A model generated the notes under the pieces. The model saw only the letters and a program-made list of their open reading frames with translations, ran no database searches and had not been told where the DNA came from. This document shows, piece by piece, positions 1 through 8,949 of a stretch of DNA of 36,315 nucleotides (positions within the stretch are counted from its first letter, which is position 1; every line of letters begins with the position of its first letter). The DNA is from Chitinophagaceae bacterium (GTDB lineage: Bacteria > Bacteroidota > Bacteroidia > Chitinophagales > Chitinophagaceae), in the NCBI GenBank assembly GCA_020848815.1, contig JADLHL010000002.1, positions 1 through 36,315 on the forward strand. Reading direction: 5' to 3'. A program made the position numbers and the translations under genes.

Positions 1-2655
1 CCATACCGGTTGCGGGGTGCCAATAACGAGCTCTTCTTTGTGATACTGGCCGGTACAGAAAGAGTGTTTATTGATGGAGTACAATTACAACGTGGCGAAG
101 ACCAGGATTATGTCATCAATTACAACACGGCAGAAATCAGTTTTACACCCAAACAACTCATTAGCAGAGACAAGAGGATACAGGTAGAATTTGAATATGC
201 CGATCGCAATTACCTCAACTCATTGCTGTATGCTGGCAACGCATTGAAAGTGGGTGAAAAGCTGGAAGTGAACATTGGCATGTACTCCAATGCCGATGCC
301 AAAAACTCACCTATTAACCAAACGCTGGACAATGTGCAGCGGCAGTTTTTAAGCAATATTGGCGATAGCATCAATCAGGCATTTTATCCCGTAGCTGTGC
401 GGGATAGTTTTGATGCGGCCAAAGTATTATACATCAAAATAGACACGACGATTGCCGGCCAGCCCTATACTTTTTACCGCTACCAAAACACCTACGATAC
501 GGCCATGTACAGCCTGGCGTTTAGCGAAGTGGGTACCGGTAAAGGCAACTATACACTGCTGCTGAATGGCGCCAATGGAAAAGTGTTTCAATGGGTGGCG
601 CCGGTAAATGGCGTAGCACAAGGCAACTACGAACCGGTGGCATTGCTGGTGACACCCAAAAAGCAACAGCTGTTTACTGCAGGTATAAAATACAGTTTGG
701 GTAAAAACACGAAGCTGCTGGCTGAAGCAGGTTATAGTGTGACTGACATCAACACCTTTGCCAGCAAAGACAAAAGCAATGATGGTGGCTTGGGCATCAA
801 GTTGCAGTTGAAAGATGAAAGGGCCATACAGTTGGGAAAATCAAGCAAGGTGCTTTTAACAGAGGCAAGGTTTGAGCAGGTGGATGAAAACTTTCGACCG
901 TTGGAACGTTTGCGTAGCATAGAATTTTTGCGGGATTGGGGCTTGCCTTTTGATGCGGGTTTTGCCAAAGAGCAATTGCCGGGCTTTACCATAGCATTGA
1001 GCAACAACAAGCAACACAGTATTCAATATGATTACAGTGGTTACAAAAGGGGCAATGCTTACAGCGGTAACCGCCACAGTGTTGAGCATCGGTTACAACA
1101 GCAAGGCTGGGTGGTAAATGATGTGTTGCGTTATACTTCGTTTGATGGCTTGGGCATCAATGGCTATTTTCTGAGGCCATCCATTGCTATCAACAAAACT
1201 TTTAGCAAGATTAACGCACTGGAGATAGGGGCACAATATCAACTGGAGCACAATCAGGTAAAATCATCAGTAACAGACACCTTGCAAGCCAGCAGTTTTT
1301 CTTTTACCGATTGGCGGGTGCATGTGCGTAGCAATCAGCAACAGCGCAATCGTTGGTCGCTGCAGTGGTTTAGAAGAAGCAACCAGTTTGCATTAGCCAA
1401 TGGTTTTGTACCGCAGGATGTGAACGATAATTTTTCGATACAGGTAGAGCTCACCAAAAGCAAGCAGCACCAGTTTCGGTTGAATACCGGCTACCGCATG
1501 TTGAAAGTGAAAACGCCCGGCATCAGCAATCAACAATCAGACAATACTTTGCTGGGCCGAGCCGAGTATTTTACGCAATTGGCTAAAGGTGCTATCACCG
1601 GAAATGTGTTGTATGAAATAGGCGCCGGGCAGGAGCAGCAACGCGACTTCAGTTATATTGAAGTGCCCGCCGGTCGTGGTGAATATGCATGGATTGATTA
1701 CAATGGTGATGCCGTACCACAACTCAACGAGTTTGAGTTGGCGCAGTTTCAGGATCAGGCCAAATACATCCGCATATTTACACCCACCAACCGGTTTGTA
1801 AAAGCAGCGTACAATACACTCAATGCGAGTATTCAATTGAGTCCTGCCAATGTGTGGCGTAGAGATTCATCGCAGCTCAAACGCTTTCTGGCCAAGTGGA
1901 ATGCCCAAAGCAGTTTGCAAACCACCAGCAAGCGAAAAGATGATGGCGGTTTTCCTTTCAATCCTTTTGCTGGTAGCATAAGCGATACAGCCATCATCAT
2001 GGCCAATACCAATATCGCCAATACGATTTCTTTTAACCGCTACAGCACTTCATGGGGTGTAGACCTGACGCAGGTTCGCAACAGCAGCAAGGCTTTGCTG
2101 ACTTATGGCGTGGAAATAAGAACGTTGAATGATGTATCGCTCCGCTGGCGGAAAAACGCAGGCAGACAATGGACCTTTGCCATGCAAGGCAAGCGGGGGA
2201 GCAATGAGTTGCAAACCCCCAATCCGAAATTTGATAACAGGAACTATGCAGTCACGTACTACGAATTGATGCCATCAATTACCTACACTTTGGGTGCCAA
2301 ATTCAGGGCAACTACTTTGTATAAATGGAATGAGAAAAAAGGGAATGCCAACAACATTCCGCAGTTGAGTAGCACCAATAGTTTGCAGGTAGAAAGTAAA
2401 TACAATCTGGTGCAAAGCGGTGTATTCACAGGTAAGCTCACCTATTCGTCTATCGATTTCACGGGCACATCCAATTCAACTGTTTCTTATTTCATGCTCG
2501 ATGGTTTGCAACCGGGTAAAAACTTTTTGTGGAATCTAGATTTCACCAAGCGTTTGGCCAATGCTTTGGAAATCAGTTTTCAATACGAAGGCCGCAAAGC
2601 AGGAGAGAGCCGCACAGTGCATGTAGGCAGGGCTTCATTAAGAGCGGTGTTGTAA
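1..2655 (+). CDS. Large outer-membrane beta-barrel protein, C-terminal 884 residues (5' end outside window)
   Basis: The reading frame is open from base 1 to a TAA at 2653-2655, so the true start lies upstream. The first ~75 visible residues form a beta-rich module (FIDGVQL, then YVINYNTAEISFTP, then VEFEYADRNY) of a kind I associate with large Bacteroidota surface proteins. The rest alternates aromatic and polar residues in the manner of a long transmembrane barrel, with no internal membrane helix. A 12-residue loop at bases 1696-1731 has Asp, Asn, Asp and Glu at positions 1, 3, 5 and 12, as in an EF-hand calcium loop. The protein probably sits in the outer membrane; its substrate is unknown. 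The general class is fairly sure. I do not recognise a named family and see no plug-domain or TonB-box evidence in the visible part. Confidence 0.75.
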   Translation, partial: PYRLRGANNELFFVILAGTERVFIDGVQLQRGEDQDYVINYNTAEISFTPKQLISRDKRIQVEFEYADRNYLNSLLYAGNALKVGEKLEVNIGMYSNADAKNSPINQTLDNVQRQFLSNIGDSINQAFYPVAVRDSFDAAKVLYIKIDTTIAGQPYTFYRYQNTYDTAMYSLAFSEVGTGKGNYTLLLNGANGKVFQWVAPVNGVAQGNYEPVALLVTPKKQQLFTAGIKYSLGKNTKLLAEAGYSVTDINTFASKDKSNDGGLGIKLQLKDERAIQLGKSSKVLLTEARFEQVDENFRPLERLRSIEFLRDWGLPFDAGFAKEQLPGFTIALSNNKQHSIQYDYSGYKRGNAYSGNRHSVEHRLQQQGWVVNDVLRYTSFDGLGINGYFLRPSIAINKTFSKINALEIGAQYQLEHNQVKSSVTDTLQASSFSFTDWRVHVRSNQQQRNRWSLQWFRRSNQFALANGFVPQDVNDNFSIQVELTKSKQHQFRLNTGYRMLKVKTPGISNQQSDNTLLGRAEYFTQLAKGAITGNVLYEIGAGQEQQRDFSYIEVPAGRGEYAWIDYNGDAVPQLNEFELAQFQDQAKYIRIFTPTNRFVKAAYNTLNASIQLSPANVWRRDSSQLKRFLAKWNAQSSLQTTSKRKDDGGFPFNPFAGSISDTAIIMANTNIANTISFNRYSTSWGVDLTQVRNSSKALLTYGVEIRTLNDVSLRWRKNAGRQWTFAMQGKRGSNELQTPNPKFDNRNYAVTYYELMPSITYTLGAKFRATTLYKWNEKKGNANNIPQLSSTNSLQVESKYNLVQSGVFTGKLTYSSIDFTGTSNSTVSYFMLDGLQPGKNFLWNLDFTKRLANALEISFQYEGRKAGESRTVHVGRASLRAVL

Positions 2656-2663
2656 CAAATGCA

Positions 2664-2693
2664 AAAGGTCAGCTCTTTTCAGAACTGACCTTT
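2664..2693. terminator. Bidirectional hairpin terminator between convergent genes
   Basis: A 9-bp perfect stem (AAAGGTCAG with CTGACCTTT) encloses a 12-nt loop. It lies 8 bases after the stop at 2655 and before the end of the opposing gene at 2720. The A/T ends of the stem supply a short U-run in either direction. Confidence 0.7.
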
Positions 2694-2719
2694 GCTCATT
2701 CTCGGGCCGGATGTACATA

Positions 2720-3694
2720 TTATCCAAACAAACCACCTTTCTTCAAAGTGCGAACGCCTTCGCCAATCTTGAATCCGTTGTGGTAGATTTCAATTTTGTA
2801 ATTACCGGTTTGGAAACCTTTATCGCTTTTCCAGTCAAAACTTACAGGTGTTTTCTTGCCACTTTCATACTGCACCTGCACTTTAGAAGTGTAGGGCTTG
2901 TCGCCTTCTTCACGGGTGGTGAATACGGTGTTGCTGGCAATCGGGCTGCCATCAGGAGCGGTTACGGTGATGTAAATTTCTTTTTCACCACTTTTTGCTA
3001 AGCGGTTTTCATCCAGCTGAAATGCAATGCGCAATTTGTCGGCACGTTTGGCGGTAGCCGTTTCTTTTTCTTTACCTGAGCCTTTTTCATTCAGCGCTGC
3101 AATGCTGATGTTAGAAGCCTTGAGGGTGCTGGCAACATCGGCTGTTTCATCCAGGGTTTTCTGAATGCTTTGCTTTTCATTTTTTGTGGCTTCCAGATCG
3201 GCTTCTACCTGTTGCTTTTCTGTAGTCAGTTGTTGATTATTGGCTACAAGCGTTTGGTTTTCACCTTCCAGTCGACGAACATCCGCAGCTAGGGTTTCAA
3301 TTTTGCCATTGAGTTCATTAATCATTTGGCGGGCACGTGCCAAATCGGCTGCAGTGGCGTTTTTGTTGTTTACTACTTTACGGATTTCATTGCGCAGCCG
3401 GGCTATTTCCTGATTGCGTGTATCCAGATTGTCGGCCATGGTTTGGTTTTCACCCATCAGGCTATCGAGGCGGCCCAGCGATTCAGTATACAGGTTACGT
3501 ACCTGATCTCTTTCGCTGGTAACCAGTGTGTTCTGGCTGGTAAGTGTACCTACTTGCTCTTGGCTTTTGTTCTTTTCGTAAATGATATAGCCCCAGGAAA
3601 GCAACAAAGCAGCGGCAAGGCCACTATAGATCAGCGTACGGTTGTCTTTTTTGGGAGTAGCGCTGTTGTACTCATTCAATTTCATGTCTTCCAT
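2720..3694 (-). CDS. Membrane-anchored coiled-coil protein with conserved C-terminal beta domain
   Basis: 324 residues. There is a short cytoplasmic head, one membrane helix at about residues 21-39 (LIYSGLAAALLLSWGYIIY), a long heptad-rich coiled coil at about 45-185, and a C-terminal beta-sandwich-like domain from about 220 that ends in LKKGGLFG. I recall this C-terminal pattern (ENRLAKSGEKEIYITVTAPDG, then FQTGNYKIEIY) as common in Bacteroidota but not as a named family. The topology places the coiled coil and beta domain in the periplasm, which would suit an envelope spacer or scaffold role; that is inference. ATG at 3694 is used; a second in-frame ATG at 3685 is equally possible. The gene is monocistronic, with a promoter candidate at 3720-3748. 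Confidence 0.75.
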   Translation of the reverse strand: MEDMKLNEYNSATPKKDNRTLIYSGLAAALLLSWGYIIYEKNKSQEQVGTLTSQNTLVTSERDQVRNLYTESLGRLDSLMGENQTMADNLDTRNQEIARLRNEIRKVVNNKNATAADLARARQMINELNGKIETLAADVRRLEGENQTLVANNQQLTTEKQQVEADLEATKNEKQSIQKTLDETADVASTLKASNISIAALNEKGSGKEKETATAKRADKLRIAFQLDENRLAKSGEKEIYITVTAPDGSPIASNTVFTTREEGDKPYTSKVQVQYESGKKTPVSFDWKSDKGFQTGNYKIEIYHNGFKIGEGVRTLKKGGLFG

Positions 3695-3719
3695 ATGCTT
3701 CGTGTTTTTAGTTCATCTA

Positions 3720-3748
3720 CAAGGTATGCCAACACCGTGCCAGAACAA
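3720..3748 (-). promoter_or_regulatory. Candidate promoter of the coiled-coil protein gene
   Basis: On the minus strand TTG (3748-3746), 19 bases, then TACCTTG (3726-3720). This is the Bacteroidota -33/-7 spacing with a -7 box one T short of TAnnTTTG. The start codon is 25 bases further on. Found by eye only. Confidence 0.35.
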
Positions 3749-3809
3749 CTTTTCAACGCTGTTAAAAACTTTCTAATACACCCGGAGTAAAGTTTCATTG
3801 TTTTGTTAA

Positions 3810-4826
3810 GTGGCGGTCGATAAAATCATTCTTGATTGGAAAAAAGGTGCTTTCAAGCCGGTTTACTGGCTGGAAGGGGATGAACCATTTTTTATTGACC
3901 AAATATTGGGCTATGCAGAAAAGAATATTCTGACAGATGCCGAAGCAAGTTTTAACTTATCTGTTTTTTACGGACGTGACGCCGACTGGTCGTCTGTAGT
4001 CAATGCTTGCCGCCGTTATCCCATGCAGTCGCAGCGACAGGTAGTATTGCTCAAAGAAGCGCAATACATGAGGGATATCGAAAAGCTGGAAGGCTATATC
4101 GAAAATCCGCTCAACAGTACTGTGCTGGTAGTAGGCTACAAGCAAAAAAAAGTAGATGGTCGCAGCAAGCTGGCCAAACTGCTGAAGCAAAAGGGAGAAG
4201 TACTCAGTACCAAAAAAATATTCGATAGCGAATTGCCGAATTGGGTAGTCAATCATCTGAAAGCGGATGGCTTTACCATTGCACAAAAAGCCGTGTATTT
4301 GCTGGTGGATCACATTGGTAATGATTTGTCGAGGCTGGCCAATGAATTGGAAAAAGTGCAAATCAATCTGGACCAGCGCAAAGAGATTACCGAAGATGAT
4401 ATTGAAAACTATGTGGGCATCAGCAAGGAGTACAACGTATTTGAATTGCAGCATGCTCTTACGCAGCGCAACATGACCCGATGTTTGCAAATCATTCAGT
4501 ATTTCGAAAGCAATCCTAAAGCATTGCCTATTATGCAATTGCTGCCAACGCTGTATTCCTTTTTCAGCAAAGCATACATGGTGTTTGGCGCTGGCACCAA
4601 CGATGAATATCAGCTCATACAATATCTAGGATACAAAGGCCCGAGCCCGTATGTAAAAGACATTATTAGCTGCGCCAAAAACTATCGCCAGAAAGGCGTG
4701 GAGCAGGCCATTTTGCTGCTGCACGAATACAACCTCAAGAGTATTGGCATTCATGCATCCAATGTGTCGGATGCCAACCTGCTGAAAGAAATGGTGGTGA
4801 AAATGATTACGCCAACAGTTGATTAA
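3810..4826 (+). CDS. holA: DNA polymerase III subunit delta
   Basis: 338 residues, the usual size for HolA. The clamp-loader delta subunit opens the beta sliding clamp and loads it on primed DNA at the replication fork. The N-terminus carries the family pattern PVYWLEGDEPFFIDQI (about residues 17-32). The middle has the non-catalytic AAA+ fold, with DLSRLANELEKVQ followed by ITEDDIENYVGIS, and the C-terminal helical collar region follows. The start is GTG: the codon just before it is TAA, and the first in-frame ATG lies well inside the conserved region. The 3' end overlaps the ribF stop codon by four bases, tail to tail, leaving no room for a terminator. Confidence 0.93.
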   Translation: MAVDKIILDWKKGAFKPVYWLEGDEPFFIDQILGYAEKNILTDAEASFNLSVFYGRDADWSSVVNACRRYPMQSQRQVVLLKEAQYMRDIEKLEGYIENPLNSTVLVVGYKQKKVDGRSKLAKLLKQKGEVLSTKKIFDSELPNWVVNHLKADGFTIAQKAVYLLVDHIGNDLSRLANELEKVQINLDQRKEITEDDIENYVGISKEYNVFELQHALTQRNMTRCLQIIQYFESNPKALPIMQLLPTLYSFFSKAYMVFGAGTNDEYQLIQYLGYKGPSPYVKDIISCAKNYRQKGVEQAILLLHEYNLKSIGIHASNVSDANLLKEMVVKMITPTVD

Positions 4827-5770
4827 CTTTCGTAGGCTCGAAGCAGCAGTTGCGATGCTTCTTTGTCCTTTTGTAACTGGGCTTTCAAACTATCCAGTCC
4901 GCTGAATTTTTGCTCACCCCGCAGGTGGCAAATCACTTCTATGCGAAGCGTTTCGCCATAAATGTCTGCGTCAAAATCAAAGATGTTGACTTCCACCGTT
5001 TGGCGGGTGCCATCCACCGTTGGGCGAACGCCGATGTTCATCATGCCTTTCATCCATGCACCGTTTTGCTGCATGCGTTTTACACGCACCGCATACACAC
5101 CATTACCAGGCATCAGCTTTTCGGTGTCGTTCATGCGAATGTTGGCTGTGGGGTAGCCAATAGTGCGGCCCAATTTATTGCCTTCTACTACGGTGCCTTC
5201 AAAAAAGTAGGCATAGCCGAGGTAACTGTTGGCAGCAGCAATATGACTATTGATAACAGAAGTGCGGATGCGGGTACTGCTTATCGTATTGTCATTGAGC
5301 ACTTCGGCAGGAATTTCCAGCAACTCAAAGCCATGTTTGTCTTTCAATGCTTCCAGTAATTGATAATTGCCTTCCCTGTTTTTTCCAAAACGATGGTCGT
5401 AGCCAATCACAAGGCAGCGGGGGTGAAAATGAGCTACCAAAAATTGCTCGACATATTCCAGTGCTGTTTGCTCTGCAAATTCGCTGGTAAACGGAACAAT
5501 TACCAAATGGTCGATGCCTTGTTTTTCCAGCAATTCTATTTTTTCAGCAATGGTATTGATGAGCCGAATTTCGGACTGCTGATTGCCTACAATGCGCCGT
5601 GGGTGCGGGTTGAAGGTGATGATGACACTTTCGCCATTGATGGCCGCAGCCTTTTCAGTCAACTGTTTGGTAATGATGCGGTGACCATTGTGCACACCAT
5701 CAAACGTGCCAATGGTAACCACGGCATTGCGGAAATTGGGAAGTCGGTCGATGTGCTTGTGTACCTGCAT
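4823..5770 (-). CDS. ribF: Bifunctional riboflavin kinase / FMN adenylyltransferase (FAD synthetase)
   Basis: 315 residues from ATG at 5770, matching the family size. The frame is open further upstream, but that extension lacks conserved residues and runs into the purM promoter region. The N-terminal nucleotidyltransferase domain shows GTFDGVHNGHR, the HxGH-like adenylyl-transfer motif, then TFNPHPR and VIGYDHRFG. The C-terminal flavokinase domain begins near GRTIGYPTANI and holds the G(Y)PTAN motif that binds ATP and Mg2+. The enzyme converts riboflavin to FMN and FMN to FAD in the cytoplasm. It is divergent from purM (68 bases apart) and tail to tail with holA. Confidence 0.95.
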   Translation of the reverse strand: MQVHKHIDRLPNFRNAVVTIGTFDGVHNGHRIITKQLTEKAAAINGESVIITFNPHPRRIVGNQQSEIRLINTIAEKIELLEKQGIDHLVIVPFTSEFAEQTALEYVEQFLVAHFHPRCLVIGYDHRFGKNREGNYQLLEALKDKHGFELLEIPAEVLNDNTISSTRIRTSVINSHIAAANSYLGYAYFFEGTVVEGNKLGRTIGYPTANIRMNDTEKLMPGNGVYAVRVKRMQQNGAWMKGMMNIGVRPTVDGTRQTVEVNIFDFDADIYGETLRIEVICHLRGEQKFSGLDSLKAQLQKDKEASQLLLRAYES

Positions 5771-5826
5771 GGGCCGGCAAATTTGAATTAGTAATGGCCA
5801 ATTTCCAAATCTCTGCCGCAGCCGCC

Positions 5827-5834
5827 TATTTTTG
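5827..5834 (+). promoter_or_regulatory. -7 promoter element of purM, 4 bases from the start codon
   Basis: TATTTTTG fits the Bacteroidota TAnnTTTG -7 box exactly. Only CAGC separates it from the ATG at 5839, so transcription would begin at or very near the start codon. No good TTTG -33 box was seen, only TTTCC at 5802. Confidence 0.5.
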
Positions 5835-5838
5835 CAGC

Positions 5839-7005
5839 ATGTCTTTATATGCAAAGCGAGGCGTTTCGGCGCAAAAAGAAGAGGTGCATGCGGCCACCCA
5901 GCACCTGGATCAGGGGCTGTTTCCTAAAGCATTTTGTAAGGTATATCCCGATTTGCTCGGCGGCGATGCCGATTGGGTAAATGTGATGCATGCCGATGGT
6001 GCCGGTACCAAAAGCATTTTGGCCTATTTGTACTGGAAAGAAACCGGCGACATCAGTGTGTGGAAAGGCATTGCACAAGATGCCATTGTGATGAACCTCG
6101 ATGACCTGCTTTGTGTGGGCATTCACGACAATATCGTATTCAATTCTACCATCGACCGCAACAAACTGCTCATACCTGGCGAGGTGTTGCAGCAGGTCAT
6201 CAGCGGCTCACAGGAGCTGTTTGATACGCTGGCCGATTTTGGGGTGAACATTGCTTACCTCGGCGGCGAAACGGCCGACGTGGGCGACGTGGTACGTACC
6301 GTAGCCGTAAATGGTACCATGAGTGTTCGTTGGCCCAAATCACAAATTGTAACCAACGAAAAAATTGCTGCCGGCGATGTAATTGTCGGCTTGGCTTCTT
6401 ATGGCCAAAGTATGTACGAATCCAGCTATAACAGCGGTATTGGCAGCAACGGATTGACCAGTGCCCGCCACGATGTGCTGAGTAAATACTACGCGGAGCA
6501 TTTCCCCATGACCTATGAACCAACCCTCAGCGATGATGTGGTGTACATAGGTAAGCACCGCATGACGGATATTGTGATGGACGAAGGACATAACGTAGGG
6601 CAATTGCTGCTGAGCCCCACCCGTACCTATGCGCCTGTGTTGAAAAAACTGCTCACCGAAAACTTCGATCAGATTCATGGATTGGTGCACTGCAGTGGTG
6701 GTGGCCAAACCAAGTGCATGAAGTTTATACCAGATGGCGTACGAGTGGTAAAAGACAACCTGTTTGATACACCGTATATTTTCGAACTGATACAACAATG
6801 TAGCGGTGCCGATTTAAAAGAAATGATGCAGGTGTTCAACATGGGCTGCCGCCTCGAGATATATTGCAGCGAAGCCAATGCCGCCACAATGATGGATACG
6901 GCAAAAGCTTTTGGCATAGATGCACAAATCATTGGCCGTGTAGAAGCGTCAGACAAAAAAATGTTGACGATTGAGCATGCCGGCGAAACAATTATTTTTG
7001 AATAA
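5839..7005 (+). CDS. purM: Phosphoribosylformylglycinamidine cyclo-ligase (AIR synthase), long Bacteroidota form
   Basis: 388 residues from ATG at 5839. PurM catalyses the ATP-driven ring closure of FGAM to AIR, step five of purine synthesis. Family landmarks are HADGAGTKS near the N-terminus (substrate and Mg2+ site), MNLDDLLCVG, GGETADVGDVV (the GGETAE-like loop) and GLASYGQSMYESSYNSGIGSN in the second half. The length and several insertions match the divergent Bacteroidota type rather than the ~345-residue proteobacterial type. An upstream in-frame TTG exists, but the exact -7 box lies between it and ATG 5839, which favours the ATG. No other purine gene lies in the window. Confidence 0.9.
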   Translation: MSLYAKRGVSAQKEEVHAATQHLDQGLFPKAFCKVYPDLLGGDADWVNVMHADGAGTKSILAYLYWKETGDISVWKGIAQDAIVMNLDDLLCVGIHDNIVFNSTIDRNKLLIPGEVLQQVISGSQELFDTLADFGVNIAYLGGETADVGDVVRTVAVNGTMSVRWPKSQIVTNEKIAAGDVIVGLASYGQSMYESSYNSGIGSNGLTSARHDVLSKYYAEHFPMTYEPTLSDDVVYIGKHRMTDIVMDEGHNVGQLLLSPTRTYAPVLKKLLTENFDQIHGLVHCSGGGQTKCMKFIPDGVRVVKDNLFDTPYIFELIQQCSGADLKEMMQVFNMGCRLEIYCSEANAATMMDTAKAFGIDAQIIGRVEASDKKMLTIEHAGETIIFE

Positions 7006-7066
7006 ATCAGTTATTGATTCATCACCCAAAGGATGAGCTTCGCTACTCCTTGCATATTCTTACTCC

Positions 7067-7762
7067 ATGGCTGAAGAAATAGTAGTACAACTCAAGCAAG
7101 TCAATATTTATCAGGGCGACGTACAAATTTTGAAAGGTGTAAACCTCGAAGTACGTCGTGGCGAATTTGTATACCTTGTTGGTAAAACCGGCACCGGCAA
7201 ATCTTCTTTGCTCAAAACCTTGTATGGCGAATTAGCACTGAAAGAAGGTGAGGGCAAAGTGGTAGGCCACGACCTGCGCAATCAAACCTGGAAAACCATT
7301 CCGTTTTTGCGCCGCGACCTCGGTGTGGTGTTTCAGGATTTTCAATTGCTCACCGACCGCAATGTAAAGGAGAACCTCAAGTTTGTATTGAAAGCCACGG
7401 GCTGGAAAGATGAAAACATGATCAATGCCAAAATTGATGATGTGCTGGAAAAAGTAGGCCTCAAAAGCAAGGGTTTTAAAATGCCTTTTGAAATGAGTGG
7501 TGGCGAACAACAACGCATTGATATTGCCCGGGCATTGCTCAACTCACCCCGCTTGTTGCTGGCCGATGAACCTACCGGCAACCTCGACCCCGAAACCAGC
7601 GACGAAATCATGGGCTTGCTGATGAACCTAAGCAAAGACTATGGCATGGCCGTCATTATGGCTACGCATGATTACATGGTTATCAATAAATTTCCTGCAA
7701 GAATTTTGCGTACCGAAAAAGGAAAAGTATACGACAGCGCCAATCAGTACGCTGAAAACTAA
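7067..7762 (+). CDS. ftsE: Cell-division ABC transporter ATPase FtsE
   Basis: 231 residues, single ABC domain. Walker A GKTGTGKS is at residues 39-46. The Q-loop is VFQDFQLL, the signature is [16 protein letters not shown], Walker B is [12 protein letters not shown] and the H-loop is ATHD. With membrane partner FtsX, FtsE controls peptidoglycan hydrolases at the septum by ATP hydrolysis. No ftsX is next to it; in Bacteroidota the two are often unlinked, so this is expected. The FtsE call rests on size, the DRNVKENL and KTLYGE regions, and the NLDPETS segment; a LolD-type ATPase is the main alternative. It is 61 bases after purM and may be co-transcribed with it. It ends 2 bases from the convergent glycosyltransferase. 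Confidence 0.82.
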   Translation: MAEEIVVQLKQVNIYQGDVQILKGVNLEVRRGEFVYLVGKTGTGKSSLLKTLYGELALKEGEGKVVGHDLRNQTWKTIPFLRRDLGVVFQDFQLLTDRNVKENLKFVLKATGWKDENMINAKIDDVLEKVGLKSKGFKMPFEMSGGEQQRIDIARALLNSPRLLLADEPTGNLDPETSDEIMGLLMNLSKDYGMAVIMATHDYMVINKFPARILRTEKGKVYDSANQYAEN

Positions 7763-7764
7763 TA

Positions 7765-8949
7765 TCAGGCAGAAAGCTTTAAGCGTTCTGCTACTTTGCC
7801 CGGCACGGTTGGTTCCTGTTCAAATATCCAGCGAATCATCTGCCGGGCATTTCTTTCATTGTTGAACAAAGATTGCATCACCTGCATACGGTCTTCAAAG
7901 TTGTGCAAATGATAAGGCTGGTCAAAAGCCTTGGCTATGGCATCTTTCATGCTGGCCGTACTGTTGGCAATTATGCAACAACCGTTGAGGCCACTACCTT
8001 CTACGCCAGCTTCATTCACCACGCAGTGTCTTCCAAAATAAAGGGCATTTATCAATTTCAGCTTAATGCCAGTGCTATTAAATGATGGCAAAATATTCAC
8101 CTGCGCCTTCTTAATCAGCTCTTCCATTTCGGTCTGTTCGGGGTTGGCCACAATACAGGTATGCGGAAAACTGTGGGCCAGCTTTTCCAGTTTTGCAGAA
8201 GGATTTTTACCTGCCACTACGAAAGGTATTTCCAGCTTGCTGAAAATTTCTTCGAGCAGCCAGGTGGCGGCATATTCATTTTCGGGCACACTCAAGTTGC
8301 CATGATACAAACAAAAACTGCCGTGTGAGCCATGCCATTCGGGTGCAAACTCGGGCAAATAAAGAGGTAGAAAATCTACGTTGTTGTATCCCAGTTCCTT
8401 GTTGAAAACATCAAGGTCTTTTTCAGTGACGGTCCAAAAAGTGGCTTTGCCAGCCATGGCCGCTTCGTACTTTTTCAGCAGGGCACTTTCCCTTTTGAAA
8501 AAGAGTTTTTTAAACATGCTGCCACTCGTTTCAGAGAGTTGGCGGTAATATTCGTATTCTACATTGTGCAGCCTTACAAAACAGCGGCTGGCAGGAAGAT
8601 CGCCATTGTAGGCAAAATAGGAACAATGCATGCCTTCCATGAGCACTGGGTAATCGTCTTGCTTCAGGCGTTTGAGCAGTGCATCATTGGCACGGCTGGC
8701 TACAATATAGGGTACACTGGTAGCAAGACTTTTGAGCGGTGTTACCCGTTCGTAATAGTGCACTTCCTCGCAGTATTGGTTGAGTACGGGCTGCTGACCA
8801 CGGCCGTATTCAAAGCAATGCAAATGAATTTTTACACCCGCTTCGCTCAGGGCTTTAATCTTATAAAACAAATCAAAAACGCCGCCATAATCCACCGGAT
8901 AGGGCACGTCCAAACAAACGATATGTAAATGCTTTTCTGCCAAAATCAA
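7765..8949 (-). CDS. Glycosyltransferase, GT-B fold (GT4-like), second of a coupled pair
   Basis: 394 residues. The N-terminal Rossmann half starts HIVCLDVPYPVDYGGVFDLFYKIKAL, including the glycine-rich acceptor loop. The C-terminal half has FVVAGKNPSAKLEKLA and, near the end, ILPSFNSTGIKLKLINAL, which corresponds to the nucleotide-sugar site of GT4 enzymes. The usual start codon is missing: the only start that keeps the conserved N-terminus is TTG at 8949. That TTG overlaps the TGA of the upstream glycosyltransferase in the string TTGA, which implies translational coupling. Donor and acceptor sugars cannot be read from sequence. It probably acts in the cytoplasm on a surface glycan or glycolipid. 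Confidence 0.8.
   Translation of the reverse strand: MILAEKHLHIVCLDVPYPVDYGGVFDLFYKIKALSEAGVKIHLHCFEYGRGQQPVLNQYCEEVHYYERVTPLKSLATSVPYIVASRANDALLKRLKQDDYPVLMEGMHCSYFAYNGDLPASRCFVRLHNVEYEYYRQLSETSGSMFKKLFFKRESALLKKYEAAMAGKATFWTVTEKDLDVFNKELGYNNVDFLPLYLPEFAPEWHGSHGSFCLYHGNLSVPENEYAATWLLEEIFSKLEIPFVVAGKNPSAKLEKLAHSFPHTCIVANPEQTEMEELIKKAQVNILPSFNSTGIKLKLINALYFGRHCVVNEAGVEGSGLNGCCIIANSTASMKDAIAKAFDQPYHLHNFEDRMQVMQSLFNNERNARQMIRWIFEQEPTVPGKVAERLKLSA

Noticed and set aside
3326..3790. Plus-strand frame of 154 codons over the coiled-coil gene
   Set aside because: Lies opposite a clear coiled-coil gene with its own terminator; the plus-strand peptide has no conserved pattern.
5771..5854. N-terminal extension of ribF
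   Set aside because: Adds 28 unconserved residues and crosses the purM promoter and start; ATG 5770 gives the normal length.
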